Below are positions 1 through 9,846 of a stretch of 64,000 nt of DNA, one piece after another (position 1 is the first letter of the stretch; every line of letters starts with the position of its first letter). This DNA comes from Holothuria scabra (Eukaryota > Echinodermata > Holothuroidea > Aspidochirotida > Holothuriidae), in assembly GCA_037179385.1 (NCBI GenBank), contig CM074193.1, positions 6,407,547 to 6,471,546 on the forward strand. Reading direction: 5' to 3'. The notes below the pieces were generated by a model. The model did no database searches. It saw only the letters and a list, made by a program, of their open reading frames with translations, and was not told the origin of the DNA. Both the position numbers and the translations under genes were made by a program.

Positions 1-460
1 GTTTATCACTTCCTGATTAAAAAACGCCAAAAAAGATATTATTCAAAGCAACAGCAATCCTTTTGTTAGGAAAATGCCCACAAAATAAGCTCCACCCATT
101 TATGCAAAATGAGATATACGTCAGAAAGTGGTAAATTTACAGACTCTTTCAAGTAAATTTGTGAAACGTTTTTAATTCGATCAAGTGCATGAGCGCCTGT
201 GGCGATGAGTTGACATCAGTATACCAATTGTCAGTATAATAAATGTAAGTTAATTTTCAAATAGGGCCATAAATTTGCCAAAAATGTTTTCTTTTTTAAC
301 TGAAACTTCGCAGAACGATGCATGTTATATATTGAAAATTTTCTGGCTATTTCTTATTTGTTTGTTTGTTTGGGCTTATTTTTGTTTCTTTTTCAGCTTA
401 AAAACAAGATGAATGTTTGTTAAATGACAGTATATTTATGTGAAATCAGAAAAATACAAA

Positions 461-510
461 ATCGCTTCTCGGCCTTTTGGCTAAGATCATGTGTAGTATC
501 TGTTCTTTTC
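461..510 (+). ncRNA. U2 snRNA 5' domain (head of retroposon, not a functional U2 gene)
   Basis: Forty-eight of 50 nt agree with the vertebrate U2 5' end recalled from general knowledge, starting ATCGCTTCTCGGCC. The match begins exactly at U2 nucleotide 1, as expected if a capped U2 transcript or a U2-headed SINE RNA was copied. Stem II, the Sm site and stems III-IV of U2 are missing, so a spliceosomal function is very unlikely. Confidence 0.85.
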
Positions 511-680
511 ATCCAGTCAAGAATGGAGCCATACATGACAGACCAATGATGAAAATGGTCTGAAGTCCGCGAGGTTGGTCGTTAAGTGTTGTCCTTCAGT
601 GGACGTAATAGCTTCTTCGGGAAGCAGTATCAAGTTTGGTTTCGCCGAACGGCCCTTTGCCAGAGGGTCGGGAGGACTTT
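461..680 (+). mobile_element. U2 snRNA-headed SINE-like retroposon
   Basis: The first 50 nt (461-510) match the 5' end of animal U2 snRNA with two differences, at U2 positions 30 and 48. This covers stem I and the branch-point recognition sequence GTGTAGTATCTG. After position 510 the match ends and an unrelated body of about 170 nt follows. The body lacks the U2 Sm site. It contains several short hairpins: GTCC/GGAC at 591-604, GCTTC/GAAGC around a TTCG loop at 611-625, and CCCT/AGGG near 653-667. A possible closing stem joins 562-568 to 674-680. The unit is flanked by AGAAAAATACAAAAT (448-462) and AGAAAAAATACAAAAT (681-696), a target-site duplication differing by one A. This arrangement indicates LINE-driven retroposition. 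SINEs with snRNA heads are known in crocodilians; placing this one in such a class is inference. A chimeric U2 pseudogene, made once, is the alternative. Confidence 0.82.
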
Positions 681-696
681 AGAAAAAATACAAAAT

Positions 697-926
697 ACTG
701 TTAAAATTTCTGTAAATTTACAGAAAAAGTTTTACAAAGCAGTAAAATTTGGTTAAAAAGCAGACAGAAATGGTTTTTCAAATAAACAGAAAATACATGT
801 TAAACAACCTTTTTTTATTGTAGCAATACAAAGTGTCTGTAAAGATACAGAAAATCTCTATTAAAAATAAAATACAAAAAGTTTAAGTTAAAAAAAGTCT
901 GTAAATTTACAGAAATTTTTAACAGT
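697..926. mobile_element. MITE with ACTGTTAAAA terminal inverted repeats
   Basis: The left end starts ACTGTTAAAATTTCTG and runs into the palindrome TTCTGTAAATTTACAGAA. The right end (898-926) is its inverted copy, ending TTTTTAACAGT. About 230 bp, no coding capacity, AT-rich interior with further TCTGTAAA and ACAGAAA words. The target-site duplication is not clear. The left end directly abuts the 3' duplication of the U2-headed retroposon, so the retroposon appears to have inserted at the MITE edge. Confidence 0.6.
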
Positions 927-928
927 GC

Positions 929-2316
929 ACGGGGCGAGGTTGGGGGACATACGGATGTTATATAGGCCTACTACCGTAGGCTATCCTATGGCAAAAGGGA
1001 AAAGGTTCGCTATATAGGTGTCCGTTGTCTTCGTGTATGAGGTTAAAAATTTAGAAATAAAAAAATCTGGGATTTGGTAGTGAACAACGCGGTAAATTTA
1101 CCTTTTCTAGTCGGACTTCTTTGCTAAATCAAGTTTTTCAATGCGCAAAATTAGCAAATAGTATACAGCCTAGGCTCGACAGACACCTACCAACTTACTG
1201 GAGCTGTTGGCAACTCCATTGAAACTAATTAGTCTAAGAACATGATGAAGAAGACGGTTTGTCGTGTACCGTTCAGTAGGAAATGCAATAAATCATCAGA
1301 GAAATAACGAAAGCTTTTATTTCCTTTGAGCTTTTAGATGGTCACAAAACAAACATAAGCCTGTTGACCGTTAAAGTAATTGTTTTGGCAGTGATTGTCA
1401 AGGATGCTTTAGTACCTTGACTCGTTTGATTTAAAACAGGAATGTTTGTCACAGGGGATTTTTCAAGTTGACTTTTCGCTAAATAGGTACATGTGGTGTA
1501 TCCTTCAAGTATCCTCGATTTCTTGAAAGAAATCTTCAGCTGCTGTCCCAAGTACTTCAAGGCATGCAGAAAAGAGTCTTAGCTTATTGTAGCTTGCTTT
1601 TCAGAAAACCAATGTTAAGACTTTTGAAGCTTTAGTAACTGGCCATATGAAAAGGAACAGATTAAATTAAATAAGCAGTGAAATGAGAGCTTTGAGAATA
1701 GGGAGAAAGTTAAGTGAGGAATGAGGACATTTCACACGGTACGGCCTGGAGTAGGGTTATTTAGGTCGTCCTCAATGGAGAGGCCAGCCTGATAGTGCTG
1801 ATAACGTCCTCAGTTAACCGTAGCCAGAGACTCTCCTTGAGCCCTGGCTGAGATTGACAGAGGTACAAACTATTTAATATCCCACATTGGGCCAATGGCA
1901 ACTTTAGGCACTGACGTTTTCAGGGAGTCTCATTCTAAAAAACGTATTTACCCTTACTTTTTCAGCGTTTTGCCATATTTGAAACACCAGTATGTTAGAA
2001 ATGGGCAAAATGGACATCATATCAGTGTCATTAATGGAAGCAAGGGGATGGGTCGTAAGCAGAGGGACTTCCTCTCTTTTGGAGAAGTTTTGCCTTATGA
2101 AAGTATGCTAGGTGCAAAATTGTGCAATATTTTGGACTTTGCGGGATTTATTTTATGGGTTCAGTTGTGATTGATTAGATTTTGAGAAAATATTTCCCAT
2201 CCTAAAGTTCAAGACAATTACATTACATTTTTGGAGGGACACATGGTCTCTCCCCACCATGGTTACTGGACTGTACCTCTCCTGAAACAACTAGTTTGGT
2301 TTCTTATGAGATTAAA
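929..2316. other. unannotated stretch
   Basis: The longest ATG frame is 91 codons (1895-2170, plus strand) and resembles nothing I know. A TAGGCCTA word occurs near 963. No RNA gene or repeat end was seen. Confidence 0.5.
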
Positions 2317-2505
2317 CTGTAGTGTAAAAAATGTCTTTACATTTACAGAAAATAAAACAAAGAAAAACAAAAGAATAGATAAATAAAAAGTGCTGTCAAC
2401 TTTTTGACAGCACTTTTTATCTATTCTTTTTCTATTTCTTTATTTTTCCTTCTGTAATTGTACAAAAATTCTGTAACATTGAAGACATTTTTTACAGTGT
2501 AGTTC
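2317..2505. mobile_element. near-palindromic MITE, about 190 bp
   Basis: The two halves are inverted copies of each other over almost the whole length. The outer arms read GTGTAAAAAATGTCTT on the left and the complement of CTGTAAAAAATGTCTT on the right. The centre is a perfect 11-bp hairpin AGTGCTGTCAA (2389-2399) with a 4-nt loop and the partner at 2404-2414. The left flank contains TTAA (2312-2315) and the right flank TTCA, so a degenerate TTAA duplication is possible but not proven. The ends resemble those of the MITEs at 697 and 14470. It has no coding capacity. Confidence 0.68.
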
Positions 2506-4125
2506 ACATGAAAGTACAACCTTTAATCAGGTCGACCGTCTTCGTCGACTTGTCAGTCGAACTTTTAGTTTAAAGGTAGTGGATCTTCACTTTTTTGTGA
2601 GGACGTATCAAAGGAAATCAAAAATAGTATTACTGACAAAGTAGTTTACATTTAAGAGATAAAAAGGCAATGTAAAGCCCCTTTGGGAAGTTTCGAATGT
2701 TAAAGCGTCTTTAGTTACTCTGTGGTGATTTATTTGGGCCAATTTTAAGGAGGTTTACTAACTGCGACGTTGGAAAATATTTTACACCCTGGTGAACAAA
2801 TCAGACCATTTTTTGAATATTTGTTGCTCTTTGAATTCAATTTGGTTCTATATTTGAAAAAAAAAATATTCAAGAGAAATACGGCCAAACTTTGACATTT
2901 AACCTGTTTACAGACGTTTGAGTATTTCAGGACTTTTAGATCCTTTGATTGAATTTACCGTTTGTAATATTTTTTATTGGAAATTATTTTCATAGGTGAC
3001 AGTAAATGGGGAAAATATTTGAGCTAATGTTTCATAAAATTAATTCAAAATATTGAAATATTTAACTTACGGAACAATAAAAGGGGGTTTTCGTCTTTGA
3101 TTTGTGGACGAAAAATATTGAAACGAAAGTATACATTGGGGCATGACAGCCACTTCCTGATTCACGGGCCCTTGATTGTACAGGAACAGCACATGTTTAA
3201 TACACAGCACGCAAGCACACTAGTTACATCTCCCTGACTGTTTTAACTTGTGTCCCACATTGTCAGTGAAGACTTACGTGACTAATTTACCGAAGAAACA
3301 TTAGTTTCAATTGTAATGACGTATGTCGGGCAACCCGACTTTCTTACACCATTAACCATAAGAAGTATAGCCCTACATCATACATCCCATTTCATGGAAA
3401 GTAGGTAAAGTGAGCCTGAAAATTTTTGAACAAGACAAAGAAACGTCTTATGAGATTAAATAATACCGCATTTAAACGCGTTCTAACGAATTTGCCCGTT
3501 ACGTCACTGACTGCCGTTTACGTGGTAAAACTTGTCACTAAAGTAACCAATTTGTGGACTAGGATTACCCGGTGTGTGACGTCAACTTATACATAAGCAA
3601 TTCCGGTATGTTTACAATGATGAGTGGACTTGGAAATTTTAGTTTTGAGTTTGAAAGATTATCAAAGTTTTGTTATTTGTTCTGCAAACCCACGTAAGCA
3701 TGTATTTTTAAATGCGTTGATGAGTTCGTATGTGAGATTTCATTTCACACATTAAAACCAACATAAATGATAATAAGTATAAATACAAAAGCATTGGACT
3801 CGTGGAAGATAATGAAGGCTAGAACAATAGAAACAAAATAGTTTACAGCTTTTGAAACTGTATAAAACAGATGAGTAAAATTAAATAAATGTTAATAGGC
3901 CTATGTAAAAAATTGTACTGATAAAACTAAAGAAAATGTCTGAATTCTTGGACTGGATGGCAACACGATAAAAGAAGTAACAACACGAAAACGAATTCTT
4001 GAATAAGTAGACATTGTAATTTGGGGTAATATAAGGGATTTCTAAGTTAGGTTTGTTGATTGTATTTACCCCGGTAACACATCTTAGTCCAACATCCCGG
4101 AGGATTTATGCTATAGATTTATTAA
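2506..4125. other. AT-rich stretch without a recognised feature
   Basis: No frame of 60 codons or more on either strand. A TGACGTCA word (CRE-like) lies near 3577, but nothing around it looks like a promoter. Confidence 0.5.
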
Positions 4126-4325
4126 GTTGGAGTTTACGGTCCAGTTTCTAACCAATTCAATGGTTTTAAGTCGAGTCGGCCACGGCCTTTTTCCATTTGT
4201 AGCTCACTGGCTTGCTTTCCCTACTCCATTGTTTATGCCGAGCACAAAACACGACAGCTGTCTAGTTTTGAAGTCTTCGTTATGACCAGGCTAGGACTCG
4301 AACTCCAGACCTCCCGACTTCAATC
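4126..4325 (-). mobile_element. tRNA-headed SINE, 5'-truncated copy
   Basis: Read on the minus strand it carries a tRNA B box (GAGTTCGAGTCC near 4294-4305). The body contains AATGGAGTAGGGAAA and AAGCCAGTGAGC, and the 3' end is TGGACCGTAAACTCC. The same order of words occurs in the better-preserved SINE at 12541-12791. The A-box half is missing and is replaced on the upstream side by an A-rich run (complement of 4335-4355), so the copy is truncated or interrupted. Confidence 0.68.
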
Positions 4326-4334
4326 CCGATGTTC

Positions 4335-4498
4335 TTTTTTCTTTTTTTTTATTGGAAGGCGAGCCCACTGGCTCATCCGTTTTAAAAAACGTTTTTACAA
4401 TGTATACAAAACTATACATTATGATCACTGCGCAAATGTAGACCAGAAAGCCCAAAGGCTTAGTGATTCCTTCCCAAAAGAGAACTCTTAATTTGATC
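4335..4498 (-). mobile_element. possible retroelement 3' end with A-rich tail
   Basis: On the minus strand this stretch ends GGGCTCGCCTTCCAATAAA followed by an A-rich run, like a LINE or retroposed 3' UTR with AATAAA signal. No coding part is recognisable. It abuts the SINE fragment, suggesting one inserted into the other. The call rests only on the tail structure. Confidence 0.3.
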
Positions 4499-4546
4499 TG
4501 GGGCTTCATCTTGCTATGGTAATAGCACACCTACAGTGTTCATCAT

Positions 4547-5020
4547 AGATATCGCGATTACAGGCAATTTAGCAGGTTTTCGCAGATTTACCGCTGCTGA
4601 CCTCATATGACCTCGACCATCCACCAAAAACAATAGGGTTTTTCCTCTCAACGTGGCAAATCCATATACAAAATATGAAAAGTGTCGGTCATTCTAAACT
4701 TGAGATATCGCGATAACATGCACTTAAGGAGATTTCTACAGATTTACCTCTGGTGACCTCACATGACCTCTGACGTCTACCAAAAACGATAGGGTTCTTT
4801 TTCCCAACATGGCAAATCTATACACCAATTATGAAAAGTGTCGGGCATTCCTAAATTGAGATATTGCGATTACAAGCTTTTCAGACTTTGACCTCTGGTG
4901 ACCTCAAAGTACCTGTGACCTCCACCAAAACAATAGGTTCTTCCTCTCAACATGAAAAATCTATATACCAAATATGAAAAGTGTTGGACATTCCTATCTT
5001 GAGATATCTCGATTACGAGC
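4547..5020. repeat. 156-bp tandem repeat, about three units
   Basis: Units begin with AGATATCGCGATTA-like words at 4547, 4703, 4859 and 5002, giving spacings of 156, 156 and 143 bp. Each unit holds a run of TGACCT words, then CCAAAAACAATAGGGTT, then ATGGCAAATCTATA, then ATGAAAAGTGTCGG. The fourth unit breaks off into the CA microsatellite. The TGACCT words are spaced by 4 nt (TGACCTCATATGACCT in unit 1, TGACCTCACATGACCT in unit 2, TGACCTCTGGTGACCT in unit 3), the DR4 layout of nuclear-receptor half-sites. Confidence 0.85.
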
Positions 5021-5033
5021 AAAGTGTCACAAA

Positions 5034-5079
5034 CACACATACACACACATCCACACACACACACACACACGCGCGCGCG
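5034..5079. repeat. (CA)n-(CG)n microsatellite
   Basis: An impure CA run passes into a short CG run. It directly follows the last partial unit of the 156-bp tandem repeat. The frame across it on the minus strand is an artefact of the repeat. Confidence 0.95.
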
Positions 5080-5095
5080 ACATCACCTTCGAATA

Positions 5096-5124
5096 GATTC
5101 CTTGCCTGCCTTCGGCAAGGAATC
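5096..5124. other. perfect 11-bp-stem hairpin
   Basis: GATTCCTTGCC (5096-5106) and GGCAAGGAATC (5114-5124) are exact inverted copies around a 7-nt loop (TGCCTTC). It sits at the end of the tandem repeat and microsatellite and could mark an end of the same repetitive element. No T-run follows, so a terminator role is not suggested. Confidence 0.75.
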
Positions 5125-6550
5125 AAAAAATTAACCCAGTCAAAAAACACGTGAGGTGTGTCCAACTTAAAAACTAAAGGAAAGCAGAAAGCTTACTACG
5201 TCGCACACTGCTTGTCAAATATATACTCATAACTATAATCTTCCTGTCTTGTGAGGATTACGGAAATTTCACCTTGGTCGAATATACCCCCATAATTTTG
5301 GAGTTTATGAATCTTCTTAAAATAATGGCGAATCAGGGTGAGTTTTTTTCTTGCTATTGTGAAAGAACAATGGAATATCAATATTACAATGACTGTTGTC
5401 GCTTTTCAGAATAGCAAGTTCCAGTATTCCAGATTGTTCTTTTTTGTAAATATTCAGAAGAAAATAAATCCCGATGTTCTAACCACTCGAACATATAGTA
5501 GGTCGATTTATGCTATAGAAGCTGTATATGGCACATTATACACCACAGATCCTTGTTGGTGAATGGTACTTTGTAAAATGTATGCGATATTCTCATAACA
5601 GCATCATAAATGAATCAGAGCAAATGAACAGCAGTCACATATATGCGAATAAATACAGTTGAGTTTTCAAAATAGAGAGTGTCCATAGCCTTCTCCTAAA
5701 AGTTCTATATGGAGTACATTTCGGGTATCACCCGCGTCACTTTCGTTTTTTTGACATGATACATGTTTACTGCTTGTATATATCACTGTGTAAGAAATGT
5801 TAGAAAAATGAAAAGTCGATTTAAAGAGAAATGAAACTACGGGAACACATCGCAACCCATCACAAGGAATAATTGTAGGTCTATAGAGTGCTTTCACTGA
5901 CGTCACAATTCCCGCAAATGCTAGTGGAGGACATATAGACTCATTAATGTTTACAAAACAATGACGTTATTGCTGTTTGGCAACAGAGTTGACGTGGTAC
6001 GCGTACATTTCGTCACAACGAAATGTAGATTCTAATTTCTCTACATTCTGCGTGCACTCTCGAGATCTCTGCACGCGCAAACCCAAACGTGCATGCCTAC
6101 CGTATGTTCCTGCGTATGTGCTATGTCGCCCAGTGCAACATGTGACTATAAAACGCGGATTGGGCATCTGACCAACGACGTGATGACTGTTTTTTGCATG
6201 GCAGTCAACGTGGATACCCAATTATGACGTCTCGTAAAAGCAACTTATCGAGTAAATCCCATATTTCATAATTTCATCGATTGCTGTTATGAGACCTTCT
6301 TTATAAAAAATCGCAAAACTAAAAAAAAAAACTACTTAATGTTTATAGGAAAAGCCACATATTTTACCACACAGTGAGTTTTTCTTGTTTCTCCTAATAA
6401 AGGACTAGTCTTTATCAGATATTTTGCTCATAATTTTGAGCCTTTAATCAACCACCACATGAATACATAACAGCTGAACAGGGAGTGCCGATTTTTATCG
6501 ATCGGGCGTGCATTCAAGTTGTTTACCTGAATGATGTTTTCTGACATATG
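5125..6550. other. unannotated stretch with a CpG-richer patch
   Basis: Frames reach only 84 codons and overlap on both strands. A full CRE palindrome TGACGTCA lies at 5898-5905, and a patch at about 6030-6180 is richer in CpG than its surroundings. Neither is enough to call a promoter. Confidence 0.4.
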
Positions 6551-6558
6551 CCAAAATG

Positions 6559-7218
6559 CAGTGGTTCTGAAAAATGAAAAAATTCGGAACTTGCCATGTG
6601 TGACACCAGTCAACAACAGTGTGGTTTCCACGATCTCCTTTCATGAAATTCCGTACTGGCTTTCTCTTCAAAATAGTTTCATATTTGTAATTAAGCCTAT
6701 TCGTTTCAAAAAATTTAAATTTTCCTCGTGCGCTATTTCAAATGCAGTTGTGCTCACTCATAAATCAATTTTGTAAACTTTTTCGAGCTCTGGAAATGAC
6801 AAGATCGTGAATTTTCTATTTTCGACACCAGATCATATAAGTGACACCGACAACTACAGTGCTATTTTCATTAAATATCTTTCATGAAATTCCAAATTTT
6901 CTCCAATATAAGCTCTTTACATTTAAAATGTGGACCTTAAATAACATTGTGTAGCAACAGCGATCTTTGATTGCCGGGAAATCTCAGAATACCAAAAAGA
7001 AATGCATGTTCTTCAGTAATCCCCTAACTTTACAAATGTCATTACAGGAAACACAGAATTCAAAACTTTGTGCAATGCCAGTTTCCCATTTTCAATTATT
7101 TGTTTAAAAAGAGCAAAAATGTAGGCGTGCTTCGTGTGCCACAAATTTCGTCCCCATACCGTGGACAGTGGTGTTCACACTACTTGCCTCACATGAAAAA
7201 TGTCTCGCTACGCCGCTG
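6559..7218 (-). mobile_element. hAT-type MITE (family D) with perfect 8-bp TSD
   Basis: The ends are CAGTGGTTCTGAAAA at 6559 and the inverted CAGCGGCGTAGCGAGAC ending at 7218. Both are flanked by CCAAAATG (6551-6558 and 7219-7226), an exact 8-bp target-site duplication, which is the hAT hallmark together with CAGTGGCG-type ends. The interior has two clear repeats of a module containing TGACACC, CAACWACAGTG and TTTCATGAAATTCC (near 6600 and 6840), and probably a diverged third near 7130. No transposase is present. It is related to the copies at 35420 and 9847, in the opposite orientation. Confidence 0.85.
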
Positions 7219-7264
7219 CCAAAATGAGAAAAGTGAGTCGCCGAGGTTCTGGGTCCCTCTGTAA

Positions 7265-7521
7265 AGGTCAATAGCAGTCCCTAAAACTTGTTTTGGAGCA
7301 ACAGCTAAATATCACAATTTTCTTCTTATTTCACTTCAAAGTATCTTCCATTATATTTTATTACTTCAAAATTGCATAGGCCTATGCAAGGTGAACCAAG
7401 CAGTTACTTCTAGTAAATTTCACCTTTGAGGAGTAAACGTGTTGTCACATGACTATCAACAGCCAATTATGAAACTACAGTCCACTACACTTCTTCAGAT
7501 GGGTGTGACTGCTCCTGCCCT
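7265..7521 (+). mobile_element. TTAA-flanked MITE, family B copy 1
   Basis: The left end AGGTCAATAGCAGTCC and the inverted right end AGGGCAGGAGCAGTC form imperfect terminal inverted repeats. The right flank is TTAA (7522-7525) and the left flank GTAA (7261-7264), a likely mutated TTAA. The interior shares AGCCAAT, GTTGTCACATGACT and a run of other words in order with copies at 26735, 26975 and 53221 (minus). Non-coding, 257 bp. Confidence 0.72.
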
Positions 7522-7525
7522 TTAA

Positions 7526-9846
7526 CCAGTTAACCTTTTATCAGCAGATAAGCTAACTTGATGTCTCATGTAGCCTAGACAATAAGCTATAGCGTTTCCT
7601 GTAATGATGCGTAAGAACAATTCCTAATTTTATTAATGTATTTTTCCAACAAGTTTTCTTTTGATTAAATTTTGAAACTTATAACTTAGAAATGTTAAAC
7701 TTAGAAATCGAGTTCCTAAGCCCTCGGCGGTCTGATCTGGAGTAAAGACCTAACCTCTAGTGGCATGCAGCTTTTCCTGTTGGAAAACCTTAGGCTATCA
7801 CCCCTTAAGTTGGAAACGTTACCTGAAATTGCTGTACACAACAGATATACCTTATCAGTCAATCACACTCAGTTATGCCTCACAACACAATAGACGTGCT
7901 TACACTCCCGAAAAATACCCACTTTGTGCCCAATATTTTATGTACATGCACCCAACGATTTGTTAGTTTACCTCACGCCCTTTTCGCGCCTCAACCTGTC
8001 GCTTAACAGGCAATAGGCATTAATGAATCAAGCAGCGATGTACGCATACCATAAATCACACATGGACGCAGGCTTGTCAATCTTTACTCCAGCAAATATT
8101 TGTCAACTCTGAAAGACAGAAGGGCAAATCTAGCTATCGTTCTTTAGGAATCCTCTTATCCCCGACATTCTGTCTGGGTCCACGGAAGACTCACAAAGGC
8201 CCTCTCGGTTACAAAAACACTTGAGGAGTTACAAAAACTCAGCCTCTTGAAAGAGAGAATTCAACAATTGAGAGTCTTTTTTAATCACTTAGAGTCGTTA
8301 CAACTTGAACAACGTTACATAAACTTTAGCCTTTCGAAGTCCTCTCTTTTACCCTGTAAAGTTTGAAAGCGAGATTCAAAACACTTGTCTGCCCCATTGA
8401 ACATTGGTTACCAACAATAACAAGAAAAAGAACAAATCGAAGAACAACAGCCGAACACAAATAGAACGAAATGAAAACAACTTTTCTTAAGTCTCAAAAA
8501 TGAAGGGGGTAACTTACTTATTTGATTGGCTGGTCACTTAAAATTTTTCTCTTTGAAGGGCGATCGCTGCAGGACAAGAAGACCTACGTTGTCAAAACGG
8601 AAATGTTGGAACCAACACAGAAATCTTTCCTAAGTAACATAAAATAAAGAGAGAATCATGACAAATAGCTGTAGTTATACCAGGTAGAAATCCTAATCAA
8701 TAAAAGTAATATAATTGTAGGTCCGTTTATGGGAAAATTTTCATGTAAGACTATTACTAGTAGTTTCGATAAACGATAAAGAATTGTAATCGTTCCTGTT
8801 TTGGTAAATCCAAAGTAAGGTAGTAGGGATCGCAGGAAAATGATGACATTACATGGGAGATATATATGACATTTTCGTCGAGGGAGAAGACATGTTTCAA
8901 AGATTTAAGTCAACAGGTCAAGGGCTTTGGTGGACAAAACCAATCAAGTAAACATAAGAATGGGGAAGTTTAAATTTAGAGTCTTTTACCAACATTTAAA
9001 ACTTAACTATTTTTTAACAGAATGAGCAGGACGTATCCTGCATGGACTGTATACTTGAGTAACACGAATGCCATAAGTTGATTAAACAAATTATCTATTC
9101 TCGAATTAGAATACGTTCCAAACAGTGGTGACTGCATATAGTTCCTTTAAAGTATTTTTTTCTTATAGTTGAAGTCTGTTAATGATTATTTTGGATAGCT
9201 TCCATGAAGGCTTTTTATACAGAGTACCTGAACCAAAAACCGTGGTTTGTTTTTGATATTTTGGAGGTGCACACAACATTTCGAACAAAATAGGTAAAAA
9301 ATTAAAGCCAATGGGCAATTTCTTTAACACTTGGGAACATGCCCCGGATCTCAACCATGACCTGGACCCTGCTATACAACTGCCCTTCCTTTAGCCGTCT
9401 TTCTTTTTCAAACCAATGTGTCAGGCCTTTAGTACCGTATTCAATTAAACTCTCTGACCTGCCAAACTACGTTTTATTCGAACTACATTGCCAGCCTTTG
9501 CTAACTACGGTACGTCACACCTCATAAAACCTCCTTAAGTAGGTGCTAATAACAGCTACTGCATAAAGCCAAAGCACTCGCCGAGGTTTCTGTGTGGTCT
9601 TTTTCTTGATAATGTATTTTCCTCCTTCGTTTCCCCTCCAAAAGTGGTTTCGAACTTGCACTTGTCTAATTAGGCCTTTTGTATGCTGTGTACCCTTTTT
9701 TCATGGGTTGTGTCAAGATTTGTCCTACAGGGGACTACAAGCTTGCCAACGATAGGCAGCAACTTCGACAAAGGAAATGAGTTACCAAAAGCACAGTTTA
9801 GGACGTAGGGAAGCGCCTGGAAGTTTTACTTCATTAACAACTACAA
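7526..9846. other. unannotated stretch
   Basis: Frames of 60-70 codons only, none recognised. Local inverted words near 7989-8008 are too short to mean anything. No repeat ends detected. Confidence 0.45.

Noticed and set aside
461..680. Functional U2 snRNA gene
   Set aside because: Only the first 50 nt match. The Sm site and 3' stems are absent, and a target-site duplication shows that it is a retroposed copy.
5898..5905. CRE-based promoter
   Set aside because: The palindrome TGACGTCA alone is not enough. No start-site signals or coding sequence lie downstream.
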